Origin: an uncultured Candidatus Melainabacteria bacterium
GTDB lineage: Bacteria; Cyanobacteriota; Vampirovibrionia; Gastranaerophilales; Gastranaerophilaceae
Length of the DNA: 64,000 nucleotides
Reading direction: 5' to 3'
Assembly (NCBI GenBank): GCA_934754425.1
Contig: CAKVIN010000010.1
Coordinates: forward strand, 20,553 to 84,552
The translations under genes and the position numbers were made by a program. Positions 1 to 8,385 of this stretch are shown here, one piece after another. The first letter of the stretch is position 1; each line of letters begins with the position of its first letter. Under the pieces are notes generated by a model. It was not told where the DNA came from. It saw only the letters and a program-made list of their open reading frames with translations, and made no database searches.

Positions 1-1118
1 CTTTGAATTTGATTATCAGTACAAGTGCATTGTTTTTCTTTATCACCTAAAAATCCGCAAGGACAAGGATTCATTGCTCCTACCAACATAAACTTCGCAG
101 GATATTTAATAGAATTCTTTGTTCTTGAAATCACAACATCACCATCTTCTAATGGTTGTCTAAGAACTTCTAAAACCTGTCTTGGAAATTCCACCATTTC
201 GTCAAGAAATAATACACCTCTATGAGCAAGTGTTATCTCTCCGGGTTTTGGATTTGCTCCACCACCTATAATGCCGTTTTGAGAAGCTGTATGATGCACT
301 GCACGATAAGGACGTTTTGTCATCAAAGGTTCTTCCGGCGACAGTAGTCCACATATACTATAAATTTTCGTAAGTTCTAACGCTTCTTTTAATTCCAAAG
401 GCGGTAAAATTGATGCTAAACATTTTGCCATCAAAGTCTTTCCTGACCCAGGAGAACCGGACATAAGAATATTATGCCCTCCTGCGGCTGCAATTTCTAA
501 AGCTTTTTTTGCTTTTTGTTGACCTTTCACATCCTTAAAATCATATATATACTCAGTCTCAGCACCTTTTTCCAGATATTCATTAATATCTACAACAGTT
601 TGTTGAATTGGTGTTTCAGAAAAATGATGTACAATATCACCCAAATGTTTTGCGCCAAAGACTTTAACCCCTTGAACAAGCGCAGCTTCACGAGCATTTT
701 CTTCCGGCACAAAAACGGTTTCCACTCCACTTTCTTTTAGTCCACTAACCAAAGGCAATATTCCATTAACTCTTCGAAGTGTTCCATCTAAAGATAATTC
801 TCCTAAAAACGCCATCTTGTCATCATCCGGAATTAAAATTCCTTGCTCTTTTAGAATTCCTATTGCGATTGGTAAATCAAAATAAGTTCCTTCTTTTCTA
901 ATATCAGCAGGAGCTAAATTTACAATAACTTTACCGGAAGGAAAAGAAAAACCTGAATTTTTTATTGCAGAATGCACTCTTTCTTTAGCTTCGTTTACTG
1001 CATTATCCGGCAAACCTACAATACTAATCCCCGGAACAGAAAAAATTGCATCAACTTCCACTTCAATTTTACAAGAATTAATTCCAATCGTCGCTGCTGT
1101 AATTGCTTTTGTAATCAT
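1..1118 (-). CDS. comM: ComM/YifB-family Mg-chelatase-like AAA+ ATPase, 3' end cut by the window
   Basis: About 372 N-terminal residues are present; the C-terminal part lies beyond the window start. The family has an N-terminal Lon-like fold followed by an AAA+ module; ComM is a branch-migration helicase acting in natural transformation. Visible are the N-terminal block starting MITKAITAATIGINS, the VGLPDNAVNEAKERV segment near residue 35, a Walker A motif GSPGSGKT near residue 221, a Walker B stretch GVLFLDEM near residue 300, and a Cys-rich stretch (NPCPCGFLGD...CTC) typical of the family. The start is the ATG at 1118, the first residue of the usual family N-terminus. The neighbours give no functional link. 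Confidence 0.95.
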   Translation of the reverse strand, partial: MITKAITAATIGINSCKIEVEVDAIFSVPGISIVGLPDNAVNEAKERVHSAIKNSGFSFPSGKVIVNLAPADIRKEGTYFDLPIAIGILKEQGILIPDDDKMAFLGELSLDGTLRRVNGILPLVSGLKESGVETVFVPEENAREAALVQGVKVFGAKHLGDIVHHFSETPIQQTVVDINEYLEKGAETEYIYDFKDVKGQQKAKKALEIAAAGGHNILMSGSPGSGKTLMAKCLASILPPLELKEALELTKIYSICGLLSPEEPLMTKRPYRAVHHTASQNGIIGGGANPKPGEITLAHRGVLFLDEMVEFPRQVLEVLRQPLEDGDVVISRTKNSIKYPAKFMLVGAMNPCPCGFLGDKEKQCTCTDNQIQ

Positions 1119-1260
1119 AGATTTTATTATAGTACAAAATCCAAGATATGATAATATTTTTTATTATCACTAAAATACTTATCTAATAATCAAAAAAATC
1201 AAATTAACCCATTCACTGAAATACAAAATTTTAATATTCAACTTACAAAAGCACTAAATC

Positions 1261-1593
1261 CTATTGGAAATTATATGTAAATGAGCGTTGGATAGAAGCA
1301 TCAACAGCACCTTGAGCAGATTGCATTTCTGCATCAACCATTTTAAGTCTATTTTGGTATTCTTGCATTTGTAAATCAAGTTTTTTCTCTAATATAACGA
1401 GCTTATCTCTTCTGGCTTCAAGCTGTTTAATTGCAGGGTTATCAGGGTCTAAATCATTGCCAAGTGCCATAATCTCGTCAGACGACGCAACCAATTCCAT
1501 CTTAGCAGATGCAATCCACTGTATCTTAGTTTCCAGCGTTATCTTATACGCTGTAAGGTACATCATTCTGAAACTTGAGGCAATTAATCCCAT
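1261..1593 (-). CDS. Small two-helix protein with the same end modules as the 572-residue protein at 3521
   Basis: This 110-residue protein has no family I can name. Its N-terminus aligns with the protein at 3521-5239 over 27 residues with 11 identities: both fit MG..AS..R...L.A.K...E...Q.I. The C-termini are also alike, each a charged heptad-like helix ending in a Ser-Phe segment (SIQRSFTYNFQ here, VEKSFKTFGG there). It looks like a minimal form with terminal helices and no central domain. By inference this resembles the terminal-helix plan of flagellin-like or needle-like subunits. The upstream sequence AAGGTAGAAGGAACAT gives a ribosome binding site for the ATG at 1593. Confidence 0.75.
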   Translation of the reverse strand: MGLIASSFRMMYLTAYKITLETKIQWIASAKMELVASSDEIMALGNDLDPDNPAIKQLEARRDKLVILEKKLDLQMQEYQNRLKMVDAEMQSAQGAVDASIQRSFTYNFQ

Positions 1594-1605
1594 AATATGT
1601 TCCTT

Positions 1606-1881
1606 CTACCTTGTTTCGTTTAAATTCTTACCTTTCAAGAATGTGTGTTCATTACTTTCCGCAATCAAGCTTTCCATTTTGTGTAATTGATGCTTGTGGT
1701 AATTAACCCTATACTTAGCCATTTTTAACTTTTGTCTTATGGTAAGCATATCTTTTAGACAAGAAATCAAACTCACGGCCAATGCTTTAAATGGATTCTT
1801 CCGCTTGAAAAACGAGCGGGTAAAATTCATAAAATTCATAAACCGTTTCATGCTATCTTGTAGTTCTTCACGCATAAGCAT
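1606..1881 (-). CDS. Hypothetical small basic protein
   Basis: This 91-residue protein is not recognised. It has a basic N-terminal half, a hydrophobic stretch FKALAVSLISCLKDML near residue 32 and a Lys-rich C-terminus. An AGGAG motif precedes the start; either the ATG at 1881 or the ATG two codons later could be used, and spacing favours the second. It ends 12 nt before the gene at 1593, so the two are probably cotranscribed. Upstream is a possible promoter with GCAATT, 18 nt and TATAAT. Confidence 0.6.
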   Translation of the reverse strand: MLMREELQDSMKRFMNFMNFTRSFFKRKNPFKALAVSLISCLKDMLTIRQKLKMAKYRVNYHKHQLHKMESLIAESNEHTFLKGKNLNETR

Positions 1882-1976
1882 TAACTCCTATACGATCTAA
1901 GCCTACATGTATTATAAAACATGTAAACCACAAAAATTGCTTTTTTTCAGTTTTAGTTTTTACATTTGTTAACATA

Positions 1977-2204
1977 TTATTTTGAACCAGTCCTATTTCC
2001 AGTGATACTATTGAAAATAAATCGATTTTTATAATATTCGTCTTTTGCTATATTATTTATCGGCATTTTTTTCAAAAACTTTAGCTCTTTTCGGTTATAA
2101 TACCTAATTTCGTTACAAAAATTTACAACATTACTTAATGTTTTTATTAATGGGTTATTTAAAAATATATCAAGCATTATTCTGAAAAAAGTGCGTCCTT
2201 GCAT
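1977..2204 (-). CDS. Hypothetical short protein, doubtful
   Basis: The 75-residue frame is basic and rich in Asn, Lys, Phe and Ile. It is not recognised. It has an AGAGAG stretch before the ATG at 2204, but its composition is close to what random AT-rich DNA gives. The 95 bp between it and the next gene holds that gene's own promoter-like sequence, so it is unlikely to belong to the same transcript. Confidence 0.35.
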   Translation of the reverse strand: MQGRTFFRIMLDIFLNNPLIKTLSNVVNFCNEIRYYNRKELKFLKKMPINNIAKDEYYKNRFIFNSITGNRTGSK

Positions 2205-2220
2205 AATATCTCTCTTGTTG

Positions 2221-2368
2221 ATGTCGTTAAGTCGTTAAGTCGTTAAGTTCATTTAATTCGCTTCGCTCATGATTTTAATTGTTTTTTTTATAATGTAAAA
2301 TGAAGTAATTTTGTCGTTAAGTCGTTAGGTCTTTAAGTCGTTAAGTTCGTTTAATTCGCTTCGCTCAT
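2221..2368. repeat. Two short arrays of a GTCGTTAAG-type 9-mer
   Basis: The 9-mer GTCGTTAAG is repeated three times at about 2223-2249 and, with one variant, four times at about 2313-2348. Each array is followed by the same flank, which contains AATTCGCTTCGCTCAT. A similar array lies at 47171-47206. The 419 bp between the genes at 2204 and 2624 hold only these arrays and the repeat at 2485; no convincing gene is present. Confidence 0.8.
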
Positions 2369-2484
2369 AGTTTAAATTGATGACGTGGCATATTTATGTA
2401 TGAAAAAAACGCTAAACTTATAGTTAAAACTACTAACTGTTTTAAAACAACTTTCCACTTTCAATTTTCAATTTTCAATTTATG

Positions 2485-2632
2485 AATGCCGACCCAATGT
2501 CTACGTGCGTACCCGATTGATTACATTAACTTTGTAGTTCCTCTTCGAGGCGAAGCTAGTAGATTCAATACAAAATTGTAGTTTTCACCAAGCAGCCGAC
2601 CTAATAACTACGTGCGTAGCACACTATAGGTC
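2485..2632. repeat. Two diverged copies of the ~106-bp dispersed repeat
   Basis: Two GCCGACC cores start at 2488 and 2595, a 107-bp period. Each is followed by CTACGTGCGTA, and between them is a CTTCG-AGG-CGAAG hairpin. The same core, hairpin and period form the larger array at 52487-53052, so this is a second locus of one repeat family. The last copy runs into the 3' end of the next gene on the minus strand. Confidence 0.8.
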
Positions 2633-3481
2633 TTGGATATCTTTGCTTGCGGATTCGATATCATCTTTAAGCATTTTTCTTACTATATCACCTTGTGTAT
2701 CAAGCATTTTGCAAACTGTTTCTATGTTTGCCACTTTTTGAGAAAGTATTGTATCTGCATTAGATACAATGTTGCTTGAAACTGTTTGATAAGCAGATAA
2801 GGCAGCGGATGATGTACCCTGCATCAAGTTTCCCATAACAACTGCAGGCAAACCAAATTCTCCTAAATAAGGTGCTGCAGCGGTCATGATTCCGCCCCAA
2901 CCTGATACAAGTCCTGCTAATGGCATAAGTATGTTAGAAGCACCTATACCATAACCATTTGCTGTTCCGATTCCGTATGCGGCAGTACTTGCAATATCAG
3001 CAATACTTCCGATACCGGATGCAAAACCTGTTGTTGCGCCATTTGATGAACCAAAACCGGAAAGCAGGTCACCTATTCCAGAAGCTCCGCCGGTTGTAGT
3101 TCCGCTTTGGCGATAACCGTAATTTGCTGCGTAACCGCTTGGGAAACCTGAATAATTCCCAAGAGAATTTACGCCAAAAGAAGAATATGTTCCAGTTGTT
3201 CCGCCTGTTCCACCGGTATATTGACTCCAATAAGAAGTCCCTGGAATATTCATAGCACTTGTGCCACCTAATGTAGTCATAAATGCGGATGGTGCAAACA
3301 AGCTTGCTAATTGATATAAGAAACCGCCTGCGGCTTCAAATCCTGTACCTGAACTTGCAGAGCCGGAAACAGTTAAATCTCTTAATCTGTCATATGTTTC
3401 GTACAGCATAACTTTGGCATCAGCTGAAGCTGCGCCATATTTGTTTGCTAAAACTAAGTATCCATCGTTTTTGTATGACAT
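2624..3481 (-). CDS. Gly/Ala/Ser/Thr-rich protein with C-terminal helix, unknown function
   Basis: The 285-residue protein is not recognised. It has a short ordered N-terminus (about 1-40), a long Gly/Ser/Ala/Thr/Tyr-rich middle (about 40-200) with hydrophobic patches near 180-220, and a charged C-terminal helix (about 225-285) rich in Asp and Lys. There is no classical signal peptide. It lies 39 bp downstream of the 572-residue protein on the same strand, so the two are likely one operon. Low-complexity bodies with terminal helices suggest a structural or surface protein, which is an inference. Its 3' end touches the dispersed repeat at 2485-2632. Confidence 0.75.
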   Translation of the reverse strand: MSYKNDGYLVLANKYGAASADAKVMLYETYDRLRDLTVSGSASSGTGFEAAGGFLYQLASLFAPSAFMTTLGGTSAMNIPGTSYWSQYTGGTGGTTGTYSSFGVNSLGNYSGFPSGYAANYGYRQSGTTTGGASGIGDLLSGFGSSNGATTGFASGIGSIADIASTAAYGIGTANGYGIGASNILMPLAGLVSGWGGIMTAAAPYLGEFGLPAVVMGNLMQGTSSAALSAYQTVSSNIVSNADTILSQKVANIETVCKMLDTQGDIVRKMLKDDIESASKDIQDL

Positions 3482-3520
3482 AATTTTGTCCTTCTTTTAT
3501 AACTTTAAAGAGCCTATCTA

Positions 3521-5239
3521 TTAGCCGCCAAAAGTCTTGAATGATTTTTCTACGTTGTCTTTAACAACCTTAGACACTGCGTCTATTTCTGTTGATAGAG
3601 CATTTTGTTCTGTATCAAGCTGTTTAAGTCTTAATTCAAGCTGTTGATCTTCTTGTTGAATCAAAGACGTTTTTGCGTTGATATCTTGAACCATTTTATC
3701 GTATTGAGCGTTTTCATAGTTATATTGATTCATTGCATCTTTATATGCAACATCATCCGTAATCGTTTCAGCGTTCAATGCATATTTAACAGTATCATCT
3801 TCAAATCTGATTGATGAAAATCTTCCATTACCATCGGTTTCTACTAAAGCTCTTATTGTGTCAGATTGAGTTTGTTTGATATAACTTGCGTGATAATAAG
3901 ATAATTGTACTTGATCATCAATATTATTTATACCATCACCACTTGCATAAGATTTATTCAAATCGGCAAATGTTGTATAGTAAGTTTTACCGTTCATTTG
4001 GAATGTATAAACTCCACCGGTGTATTCGCCATATTCATTAAAGCAATCCAATATTGACGTTGGAGTATCTTGTGCTTTCATATCTTTAACCACTTGGTCT
4101 AATTCCGCTTTTTGATCTTTTGTAAGATCAGTAAGAAGAGTTAACTCACAGTTACCAATATATGTAGGACGTTTCAATGATTCATAATCTTTTTTAGCTG
4201 ATTCATATGTCTGGAATGCTAATTGTTCCAATGTCTTACAAGTTTGAATATTGGCTTCATAAGTTTCTGCTTTTGTAGTAGTTTTATCAGCAGGATAAAC
4301 TGAAAGAACAGTACTTGTACCGCCACTTGGACCACCGTATAGATTTTTCAAATCGGATTTTAATGCAATATTACCAGCCGGATCAACATAAATACCGGCT
4401 AAATCTTTATAGTCACTTTTAGATAAAGCACCTTCTTCTATTAATTTATTTACAGTATTTTCAACTTTTGTTTTCAGAGCGTCATCTTCTACATGACTAT
4501 AAGCGGTAAATGTTTTACTTTCAGTAACAGCAGTAAGTTTTGTTGTATCAAAATCTTCACCAACAGCGGCACCACCGTTGACGGTATAATATTTACCATC
4601 TTTTAGGTAATATAAAGTATCATCCCCGTCTACTTTATACTGTGGGTATTTATTTCCATCTTTTTCGTAATAAACATTTTGTGTTACTACATATTCATCT
4701 TTCCCGTCTTGAGAAATATATTCACACTTATTTACATTTTTATAAGTATCATTATCAGCATAATTTGAAAGCGTTGCAGCTGTCTCTTGCGCTTTTTTGG
4801 TATTCGCTTGAGCTTCTTCATACTCTTTTTGAGTAGAAGTAACAAGTTTTAATGCTGTTTCAATTTTATCAACACTAGCATCTATTCCACTTTGGAATTG
4901 AACTTGCGGATCACTTAATTTCTTTTGAGCACCGGTGTATACATTTGCTTCTTTAGTACGAGTAACAACATAGTTATAGTCTTCTTCCGGATTGGCAAGC
5001 TGTTCCCAATTAGTAATTGTGTAATCAGTTACTCCATCAGTATAAGAATATTGAGTTTTTGTAAAATCAGAAGTGCTTGGTGGCACAGGTACATTCAAAC
5101 CCAACAATTGATTAAACAAGTTTGCTGATTGATTTGACAAAACCGTACGTGCTTGGTTAATTTGTTGTCCTTCGTATTCACAATTTGATTTTCTTGCAAC
5201 CAGAGCTAAATATCTGGCTTGAGAAGCTGCCATACCCAT
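3521..5239 (-). CDS. Large protein with flagellin-like terminal helices and a variable middle, unknown function
   Basis: The 572-residue protein starts MGMAASQARYLALVARK and continues as a helix rich in Gln and Asn. The central part (about 60-470) is Tyr/Thr/Asp-rich and looks like beta domains with coiled-coil segments near 110-155 and 325-360. The C-terminus (about 510-572) is a heptad-like helix ending VEKSFKTFGG. The first and last segments match those of the 110-residue protein at 1261. The helix-variable-helix plan recalls flagellins and hook-type proteins, but I cannot assign it to them by sequence. A clear AGGAG ribosome binding site precedes the ATG at 5239. Confidence 0.8.
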   Translation of the reverse strand: MGMAASQARYLALVARKSNCEYEGQQINQARTVLSNQSANLFNQLLGLNVPVPPSTSDFTKTQYSYTDGVTDYTITNWEQLANPEEDYNYVVTRTKEANVYTGAQKKLSDPQVQFQSGIDASVDKIETALKLVTSTQKEYEEAQANTKKAQETAATLSNYADNDTYKNVNKCEYISQDGKDEYVVTQNVYYEKDGNKYPQYKVDGDDTLYYLKDGKYYTVNGGAAVGEDFDTTKLTAVTESKTFTAYSHVEDDALKTKVENTVNKLIEEGALSKSDYKDLAGIYVDPAGNIALKSDLKNLYGGPSGGTSTVLSVYPADKTTTKAETYEANIQTCKTLEQLAFQTYESAKKDYESLKRPTYIGNCELTLLTDLTKDQKAELDQVVKDMKAQDTPTSILDCFNEYGEYTGGVYTFQMNGKTYYTTFADLNKSYASGDGINNIDDQVQLSYYHASYIKQTQSDTIRALVETDGNGRFSSIRFEDDTVKYALNAETITDDVAYKDAMNQYNYENAQYDKMVQDINAKTSLIQQEDQQLELRLKQLDTEQNALSTEIDAVSKVVKDNVEKSFKTFGG

Positions 5240-5408
5240 ATTGGTATCTCCTATTTCTATTTTAATTCTTCTATGATTCTTTTAATGGGATATTACTAAA
5301 AGTCAATCTTTATAATAGCATTATATATTATTTTTACAAAAATTAATGTTGCGATTGAATAAAAATCATCCATTTAATGTAGAATATCTTTCAAAAATCA
5401 TACAAATA

Positions 5409-5417
5409 TGGTACAAT
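5409..5417 (+). promoter_or_regulatory. Extended -10 element placed for a leaderless transcript
   Basis: TGG followed by TACAAT (5412-5417) lies six bases before the ATG at 5424. No Shine-Dalgarno sequence is present between them, so transcription would begin at or next to the start codon. No good -35 box is seen, which is usual for extended -10 promoters. Confidence 0.5.
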
Positions 5418-5423
5418 CCTGTA

Positions 5424-6575
5424 ATGAGATTTTTGGTTTACCTTTTCTGCATTTTATTATTTTTTCAAACTTCCTGTTTCGCAATCGAGGAAGTATTTCT
5501 TGACGTTGATGATAATGCCAAAGAATTAAAACAAGAAAGTATAAAAAAGGAAGAAGAATTAACTTTTTATGAAAAAATCCAAAATGTAAAATCAAAAGAA
5601 ATATTGGATACAAATAAGACAACTTTTCTTTTGGAAGATGCTTTGACAAAAGAATTTGATTCGGGCTTTTTAGAAACAATGCATTTTTTCGGAACTTATA
5701 GGGCAAGTGCAGAATTTGATGTTTCTGATGGCGGTGATACAAATTATAAATTTAGTGCAATTCAAGCAGGTGTTAATGGAAAAATAAGAGGTAGCAATAC
5801 TTTTTATCAAGCAAGGTTGCGTTTTAATCCAATAGATGGATATGATTTCATACAGACATTGCCGGCTGATGTTTATATTGCGAACACTTCAATTCCGCAT
5901 CATCAAATTATACTGGGAAATGCAAGAACTCCAGTAGGTTATGAGGGAGGACGCTCAAATTTTTTAACCCCTCTGGTTAATCGTTCTCAAATTGCCAGAA
6001 CATTTGGAAACTCCAGAAAAGTTGGGTTAAGAGTAAAGGGAAATTATGATTTAGTAGAATACGATATTGGTGGATATAGTTCAGATACATATTTTAGAAG
6101 TTTTTTTCCAGGGACGGAATTTACAGGTTGGGTGACTTTAAAACCTTTAGGAAAAACAGATGGTAAATATGGAAAATTGAAGCTTGGCGGCGGATTGTCA
6201 GCCGGCAGAAATGATATTAGTTATGCAGTATCTGGTGTTTATGCAGGATACGAATACAAAAACTTTTTTGCGGATTTTGAATATGCTTATGCTGATGGAT
6301 ATAATGGTTATAGAACACTATCGTCTAAGCAGGCGGAAGGTTTTTATACTACGGCAGGATATAAAATAACGCCAAAATTGCAATTCGTTACAAGGTATGA
6401 CCAATTTACGCCAAATAGAAATAAAGCGAATGATGTAAGAAGAGAATACTCTGCAGGAGTTAATTATTTTATAAAAGGTCAAGCATTAAAAGTTATGTTA
6501 AATTATGTATTTTGTCAAAATGATTTATACAAAGACTCGCATAGAATAATTCTTGGAACTCAGCTTTTACTCTAA
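5424..6575 (+). CDS. Outer-membrane porin-like beta-barrel protein
   Basis: The 383-residue protein has a signal peptide MRFLVYLFCILLFFQTSCFA, a charged possibly coiled segment (about 25-75), then a barrel with alternating aromatic and polar residues. Motifs such as GNARTPVGYEGGRSN near residue 175 and a paired-strand C-terminus resemble phosphate-selective porins O/P and related 16-strand porins. The protein ends in a hydrophobic strand (ILGTQLLL) without a terminal Phe. An upstream in-frame ATG at 5346 would give 26 extra residues but spoils the signal peptide, so 5424 is preferred. The gene converges on the CHAP gene with a 4-bp overlap of stop codons. The substrate cannot be told. Confidence 0.7.
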   Translation: MRFLVYLFCILLFFQTSCFAIEEVFLDVDDNAKELKQESIKKEEELTFYEKIQNVKSKEILDTNKTTFLLEDALTKEFDSGFLETMHFFGTYRASAEFDVSDGGDTNYKFSAIQAGVNGKIRGSNTFYQARLRFNPIDGYDFIQTLPADVYIANTSIPHHQIILGNARTPVGYEGGRSNFLTPLVNRSQIARTFGNSRKVGLRVKGNYDLVEYDIGGYSSDTYFRSFFPGTEFTGWVTLKPLGKTDGKYGKLKLGGGLSAGRNDISYAVSGVYAGYEYKNFFADFEYAYADGYNGYRTLSSKQAEGFYTTAGYKITPKLQFVTRYDQFTPNRNKANDVRREYSAGVNYFIKGQALKVMLNYVFCQNDLYKDSHRIILGTQLLL

Positions 6576-7396
6576 GCGGTTGCGTATTTGTCCATAGAAA
6601 TAAATCCGGATAATGTTGAACTGTTAGCACTATATTTTTGTATTGCAACTTTGTTTCCGCAATTTCCTTCTACTGTTTCAAAAGAACCATCAGAATTAAC
6701 TTTTGTTACAATGCCGGTATGTGATTTTCCACCTTTTTTCTCTATCATAATATCACCGACTTTTACATTATTGGCGATATAATTTGCTTTTCCGCTTGAT
6801 GGCATTTGTCTGTAACAATTATTATTTTCTCCCCATTGTTTTAATTCTGATACGGCAGAAAAATGTCTAAATGATGACGGTAGCTTGCTTCCATAAGTTT
6901 GTTTAATATTATAAGATACAAAATCGGCACACCAAGATTGCGTTCTACCACCAGAGAACAATCTATTTCCTTCTCTATCAGAATTAACTCGTCCTACATA
7001 ACTTTTTGCTTTATCGGCTAAACTCATTCTTAATGAACTGTTTGAGCTTCTTACAAAAGTATCACTGGAATAATTACTCCAATTTGAACTTGGTGAATTT
7101 AAGTTAAAATTGAAACTAACATTGTTAAAGGAAGGTGATTGAAAATTATTCAAACCGGAATTCATGCTTGAGCCAAAAGGATTTGAAAAAATATTATAAG
7201 ATTGATTATAATTATTAGAAAATGGCATGACATTAAATATTGACGGCATTCCCCAATTAAAATTATTAAATGATGGCATACTCCAATTAAAGAAGCTCGG
7301 AGAAAAACACTGAAATATACCAAAATTTGGAGTAAACAAATTGTTTATTCCGCAAAAATTAATATTCAGATTTGATAATGGATTAATAAATGTCAT
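6572..7396 (-). CDS. CHAP-domain peptidoglycan hydrolase with Asn/Phe/Ser-rich N-terminus
   Basis: The 274-residue protein has an Asn/Phe/Ser-rich low-complexity region (about 1-125) and a CHAP domain (about 130-270). The expected catalytic residues are visible: Cys in WCADFVS, His in KSHTGIV and a third acidic residue in VEGN. CHAP enzymes cleave peptide bonds or the amide bond in peptidoglycan. There is no signal peptide; the N-terminus starts MTFINPLSNLNINFCG, a short Asn/Phe motif resembling the starts of other lineage-specific proteins here. The promoter-like element at 7415-7443 is shared with five other genes in the window. Confidence 0.85.
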   Translation of the reverse strand: MTFINPLSNLNINFCGINNLFTPNFGIFQCFSPSFFNWSMPSFNNFNWGMPSIFNVMPFSNNYNQSYNIFSNPFGSSMNSGLNNFQSPSFNNVSFNFNLNSPSSNWSNYSSDTFVRSSNSSLRMSLADKAKSYVGRVNSDREGNRLFSGGRTQSWCADFVSYNIKQTYGSKLPSSFRHFSAVSELKQWGENNNCYRQMPSSGKANYIANNVKVGDIMIEKKGGKSHTGIVTKVNSDGSFETVEGNCGNKVAIQKYSANSSTLSGFISMDKYATA

Positions 7397-7414
7397 GACG
7401 ATATTACCTATATA

Positions 7415-7443
7415 TATAAAGTTTCAATACTGGAATTTATTGC
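7415..7443 (-). promoter_or_regulatory. Shared element GCAATA-N15-ACTTTATA before the CHAP gene
   Basis: Read on the minus strand, GCAATA (7438-7443) is followed after exactly 15 bases by ACTTTATA (7415-7422), then TATATAGG, 18 bases before the ATG at 7396. The same arrangement precedes five other lineage-specific genes. Confidence 0.6.
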
Positions 7444-7506
7444 CATTTTGTAACAATAAGTTTACATAGGTTATATTTTATTAATGAATAAAAGTTTTTA
7501 TTTACC

Positions 7507-8385
7507 TTATTCCCACATGTCATAAAAATTGAAAAATTGTTCTGGGTACATAAGAGTATATTTTTCTAAGAAATTTACGTATTGCAATTTTAAATCTTCA
7601 AGTTTTTCTGTTCGTTTTTGCTTATCAGATATGAATTTTTCTGTAAAAATTTTATAATTCTTTCCATCTTTAACACAAACAATAAAATAGACAGGGATAT
7701 TTAGCATAAGCGCAAATTTTAGTGTACCTAGTGGAAATTTGACTTTTTGGTTTAAAAACACAGCTTCATAAATAATATTTTCATTTTGGGCGGAAATTCT
7801 ATCTCCTGCCATAAATACGATTTCACCATTTTGTAATCTATCAGAAATCTCAATTGATGTATGAGGAGAAATTTCTTCTACAGGAAATGCTTCAATTTCC
7901 GGAATATGCAATTCTAAAGTCTTTAAAAAATCATTAAATATTTTACACGCATTGGCTTGTAAAAATATATTTACTCGTTTAGGCTCGATTTCACTCTGGA
8001 GTTGAAAAAGTGAGCGCATAATTTCGACATTTCCAATGTGTGTTGTTATAAAAAATGCGCTTTTAAAAATATCTTCTTCCGGTAATTCAAATTTCAGCGG
8101 GTCTAATTTTCCCATAACGGATAAAAATTTATCGACAAGAGAATTCCCATAATTTAAGAATTGACGAAATGCTGATAAAAGAGGATGTTTTTTGTTTATG
8201 ATTTTAAAGAATTTTAAAGAAGCGTTGCGCCTGTCTTTTGCTTTTAAAAATACAGATAAAACGACAAAAAATGCGATTATACGAACAGGAAATTCGCCAA
8301 ACTTGTCAAACATAAATTTGAGTGCTAACAAACGTAGTTTTCCGGCTCCTTCTTCTGAAAGTTGAAACCATTTTTTAGCCGTCAT
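7507..8385 (-). CDS. LpxL/HtrB-like acyltransferase, last gene of an aryl-polyene-like operon
   Basis: The 292-residue protein belongs to the lysophospholipid/lipid A acyltransferase superfamily. The catalytic HxxxxE box is seen as HIGNVE near residue 118, and a second conserved block FMAGDRIS lies near residue 197. A hydrophobic N-terminal segment (about 33-50) would anchor it to the inner membrane. It overlaps the upstream methyltransferase by 11 bp and closes the operon. In aryl-polyene loci an LpxL-like enzyme (ApeD type) is thought to attach the chain to a lipid anchor; that role here is inferred from the neighbours. Confidence 0.8.
   Translation of the reverse strand: MTAKKWFQLSEEGAGKLRLLALKFMFDKFGEFPVRIIAFFVVLSVFLKAKDRRNASLKFFKIINKKHPLLSAFRQFLNYGNSLVDKFLSVMGKLDPLKFELPEEDIFKSAFFITTHIGNVEIMRSLFQLQSEIEPKRVNIFLQANACKIFNDFLKTLELHIPEIEAFPVEEISPHTSIEISDRLQNGEIVFMAGDRISAQNENIIYEAVFLNQKVKFPLGTLKFALMLNIPVYFIVCVKDGKNYKIFTEKFISDKQKRTEKLEDLKLQYVNFLEKYTLMYPEQFFNFYDMWE

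Noticed and set aside
2485..2632. Integron attC sites or a diversity-generating retroelement template
   Set aside because: No GTTRRRY/RYYYAAC core pair, no integrase and no reverse transcriptase are seen, and differences between copies are not limited to A positions.
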